From the NCBI GenBank assembly GCA_963820495.1, contig CAWGAF010000001.1:1302001-1366000 (forward strand): 64,000 bases of DNA. The letters are read 5' to 3'. Under the pieces are notes generated by a model that was given only the letters and a program-made list of their open reading frames with translations, was not told the origin of the DNA and made no database searches. This stretch comes from JBBIPA01 sp963820495. GTDB taxonomy: Bacteria; Chloroflexota; Dehalococcoidia; GIF9; UBA5629. Below are positions 63,219-64,000 of the stretch, piece after piece; positions within the stretch are counted from its first letter, which is position 1; each line of letters starts with the position of its first letter. Both the position numbers and the translations under genes were made by a program.

Positions 63219-63539
63219 ATGCCAGGATTTGATGGAACAGGACCCATGGGAATGGGACCGATGACGGGGGGTGGAAGAGGTTTTTGCGCTACTCCGGGAG
63301 TAGCTCGCCGGCCTCGTTATGGCAGGCTGAGTGGTTGGGGGAGGCAGGGTGGTTGTGGATGGAGATGGGGAGGACCTATGTATTGGGGACGGCCTGCTAT
63401 TTACCCTACGATGAGTACTGAAGAGCTTGACTTTCTCAAGAATGAAGCTGAGGCAATGAAGGAAGAATTGAAGCAAATAGAAACCAGAATCGAAGACATG
63501 GAGAAAAGCGCTGGACAAACTCAATCTCCAACGTCGTAG
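63219..63539 (+). CDS. DUF5320 protein (glycine-rich N-terminus, coiled coil)
   Basis: About 106 residues from the ATG at 63219, which has an ideal AAAGGAGG site (63183 is a longer, less likely start). The N-terminus is MPGFDGTGPMGMGPMTGGG, characteristic of DUF5320, followed by a Gly/Arg/Trp-rich segment and a C-terminal helix (~70-100, EELDFLKNEAEAMKEELKQI). DUF5320 proteins commonly neighbour NifX/NifB-domain proteins and ParA-type NTPases. Function unknown. Confidence 0.85.
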   Translation: MPGFDGTGPMGMGPMTGGGRGFCATPGVARRPRYGRLSGWGRQGGCGWRWGGPMYWGRPAIYPTMSTEELDFLKNEAEAMKEELKQIETRIEDMEKSAGQTQSPTS

Positions 63540-63570
63540 AGAATAACCAGAAACATGGAGGTTACATTAA

Positions 63571-63933
63571 ATGAAAATTGCTGTTACTGCTACAGGACCT
63601 GACCTGGAGTCACAGGTTGATCCTCGTTTTGGCCGGTGCCAATATCTGATGATTGTTGATCCCGAAACCATGCAGTTCGAGGCTTTAGCGAATTCGGGTA
63701 CTATGGTTCAAGGAGCCGGTATCGCCACAGGCCAACTTGTTGCCAGCAAGGGTGTTAAAGCTGTGTTGACAGGTAGCTGTGGGCCTAATGCTCATCAGGT
63801 ATTATCGGCCGCGGATATCCAGGTGATAACCGGTGTTTCAGGTAGCGTGAGAGATGCAGTAGGTAAATACAAATCTGGTCAGCTTAAGCCTAGTTCAGAA
63901 CCTGATGTGCCAGCGCACCATGGCCAGAGGTAG
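63571..63933 (+). CDS. NifX/NifB-type dinitrogenase iron-molybdenum cofactor family protein
   Basis: A 120-residue protein of the NifX/NafY/NifB C-terminal domain family, with VDPRFGRCQYLMIVD at residues ~17-31, the conserved NAHQVLSAADIQVITG and a ligand-binding GAGIATGQ segment. In nitrogen fixers this fold carries FeMo-cofactor precursors, but nif genes are not seen here, and many non-fixers have it in iron-sulfur or metal storage clusters. A ribosome site at 63990-63997 (AAAGGAGGG) shows that another gene starts just beyond the window. Confidence 0.88.
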   Translation: MKIAVTATGPDLESQVDPRFGRCQYLMIVDPETMQFEALANSGTMVQGAGIATGQLVASKGVKAVLTGSCGPNAHQVLSAADIQVITGVSGSVRDAVGKYKSGQLKPSSEPDVPAHHGQR

Positions 63934-64000
63934 GAAGGGCTTTAAGAGGGAAGCTATTACAAATCGCGGAGGCAACGATAAATAAAATTAAAGGAGGGTA

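Noticed and set aside
1..64000. tRNA, rRNA or CRISPR features
   Set aside because: I looked in intergenic regions for T-loop-like and regularly spaced repeat patterns and found none; a tRNA or covariance-model scan would settle this.

Overview
The window looks like chromosome from a strictly anaerobic, Gram-positive-type or monoderm bacterium. My best guess is an uncultured member of the Chloroflexota, class Dehalococcoidia. This is inferred from the gene mix (HdrA/HdrC electron-transfer proteins, a Trm112-like and a DUF6485-like small protein, a transcarboxylase/TCA operon, selenium/sulfur-type YedE), from moderate GC, and from intergenic palindromic repeats of a type I associate with that group. 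No rRNA, tRNA, CRISPR array, phage or intact insertion sequence was seen. Promoters are mostly textbook -35/-10 boxes with 17-nt spacing, and many genes overlap by ATGA.

Layout. 1-4.0 kb (minus strand): an hdrA (with a GltD-like insertion)-hdrC-(hdrB start) electron-transfer operon. 4.3-6.9 kb: a NarL-type response regulator and its GAF/PAS histidine kinase. 7-14.3 kb (mostly minus): Lon-like protease, QueH, MFS transporter, RNase H-like exonuclease, DegV and rhomboid protease, separated by eroded repeats. 14.3-15.1 kb: a decayed patch in which a truncated ABC ATPase runs into a broken nitroreductase. 15-16.3 kb: speD-speE. 16.5-17.2 kb: a secreted cysteine-rich protein with its own strong promoter and terminator. 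18.7-22 kb: greA-lysS-serS, with a terminator-like hairpin in the greA leader. 22-26.4 kb: two unusual membrane proteins (cytoplasmic zinc ribbons, one membrane helix, external FN3-like domains, TlpA-type thioredoxin domain) flanking a double-zinc-ribbon protein. 26.5-29.1 kb: DUF296, NAD kinase, GNAT, Nudix.

29.1-42.1 kb is one long minus-strand operon-like run of 13 genes: carboxyltransferase (mmdA-like), small subunit, PycB-type 5S plus biotin carrier, aconitase/isopropylmalate-dehydratase pair, isocitrate-type dehydrogenase, malic enzyme, split fumarase and a four-subunit succinate dehydrogenase/fumarate reductase. Together they cover most C4-dicarboxylate steps and carry the parts expected of a methylmalonyl-CoA:pyruvate transcarboxylase, so a Wood-Werkman-like propionate/succinate route is plausible.

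42.3-51.3 kb: folP-folK-queD, a Trm112-like protein, small membrane proteins, a GalT-like enzyme, SpoU methyltransferase, an IPT/FN3-like surface protein interrupted by an in-frame TGA, YggU and MtaB. 51.6-56.8 kb: a repeat-rich lipoprotein, a membrane-domain/HD-GYP fusion, a duplicated fragment of the mtaB 5' end, and a zinc-ribbon/Ig-repeat membrane protein. 57.2-60.2 kb: a selenium/sulfur trafficking module (yedE-tusA-cysteine desulfurase, frameshifted, -DUF3343) behind a cysteine-rich leader ORF. 60.3-64 kb: a DUF134 regulator with a perfect palindrome at its promoter, followed by DUF364, a ModA-like lipoprotein, a second DUF364, DUF5320 and a NifX/NifB-like protein. This is a candidate, poorly described metal-cofactor handling cluster that continues beyond the window.
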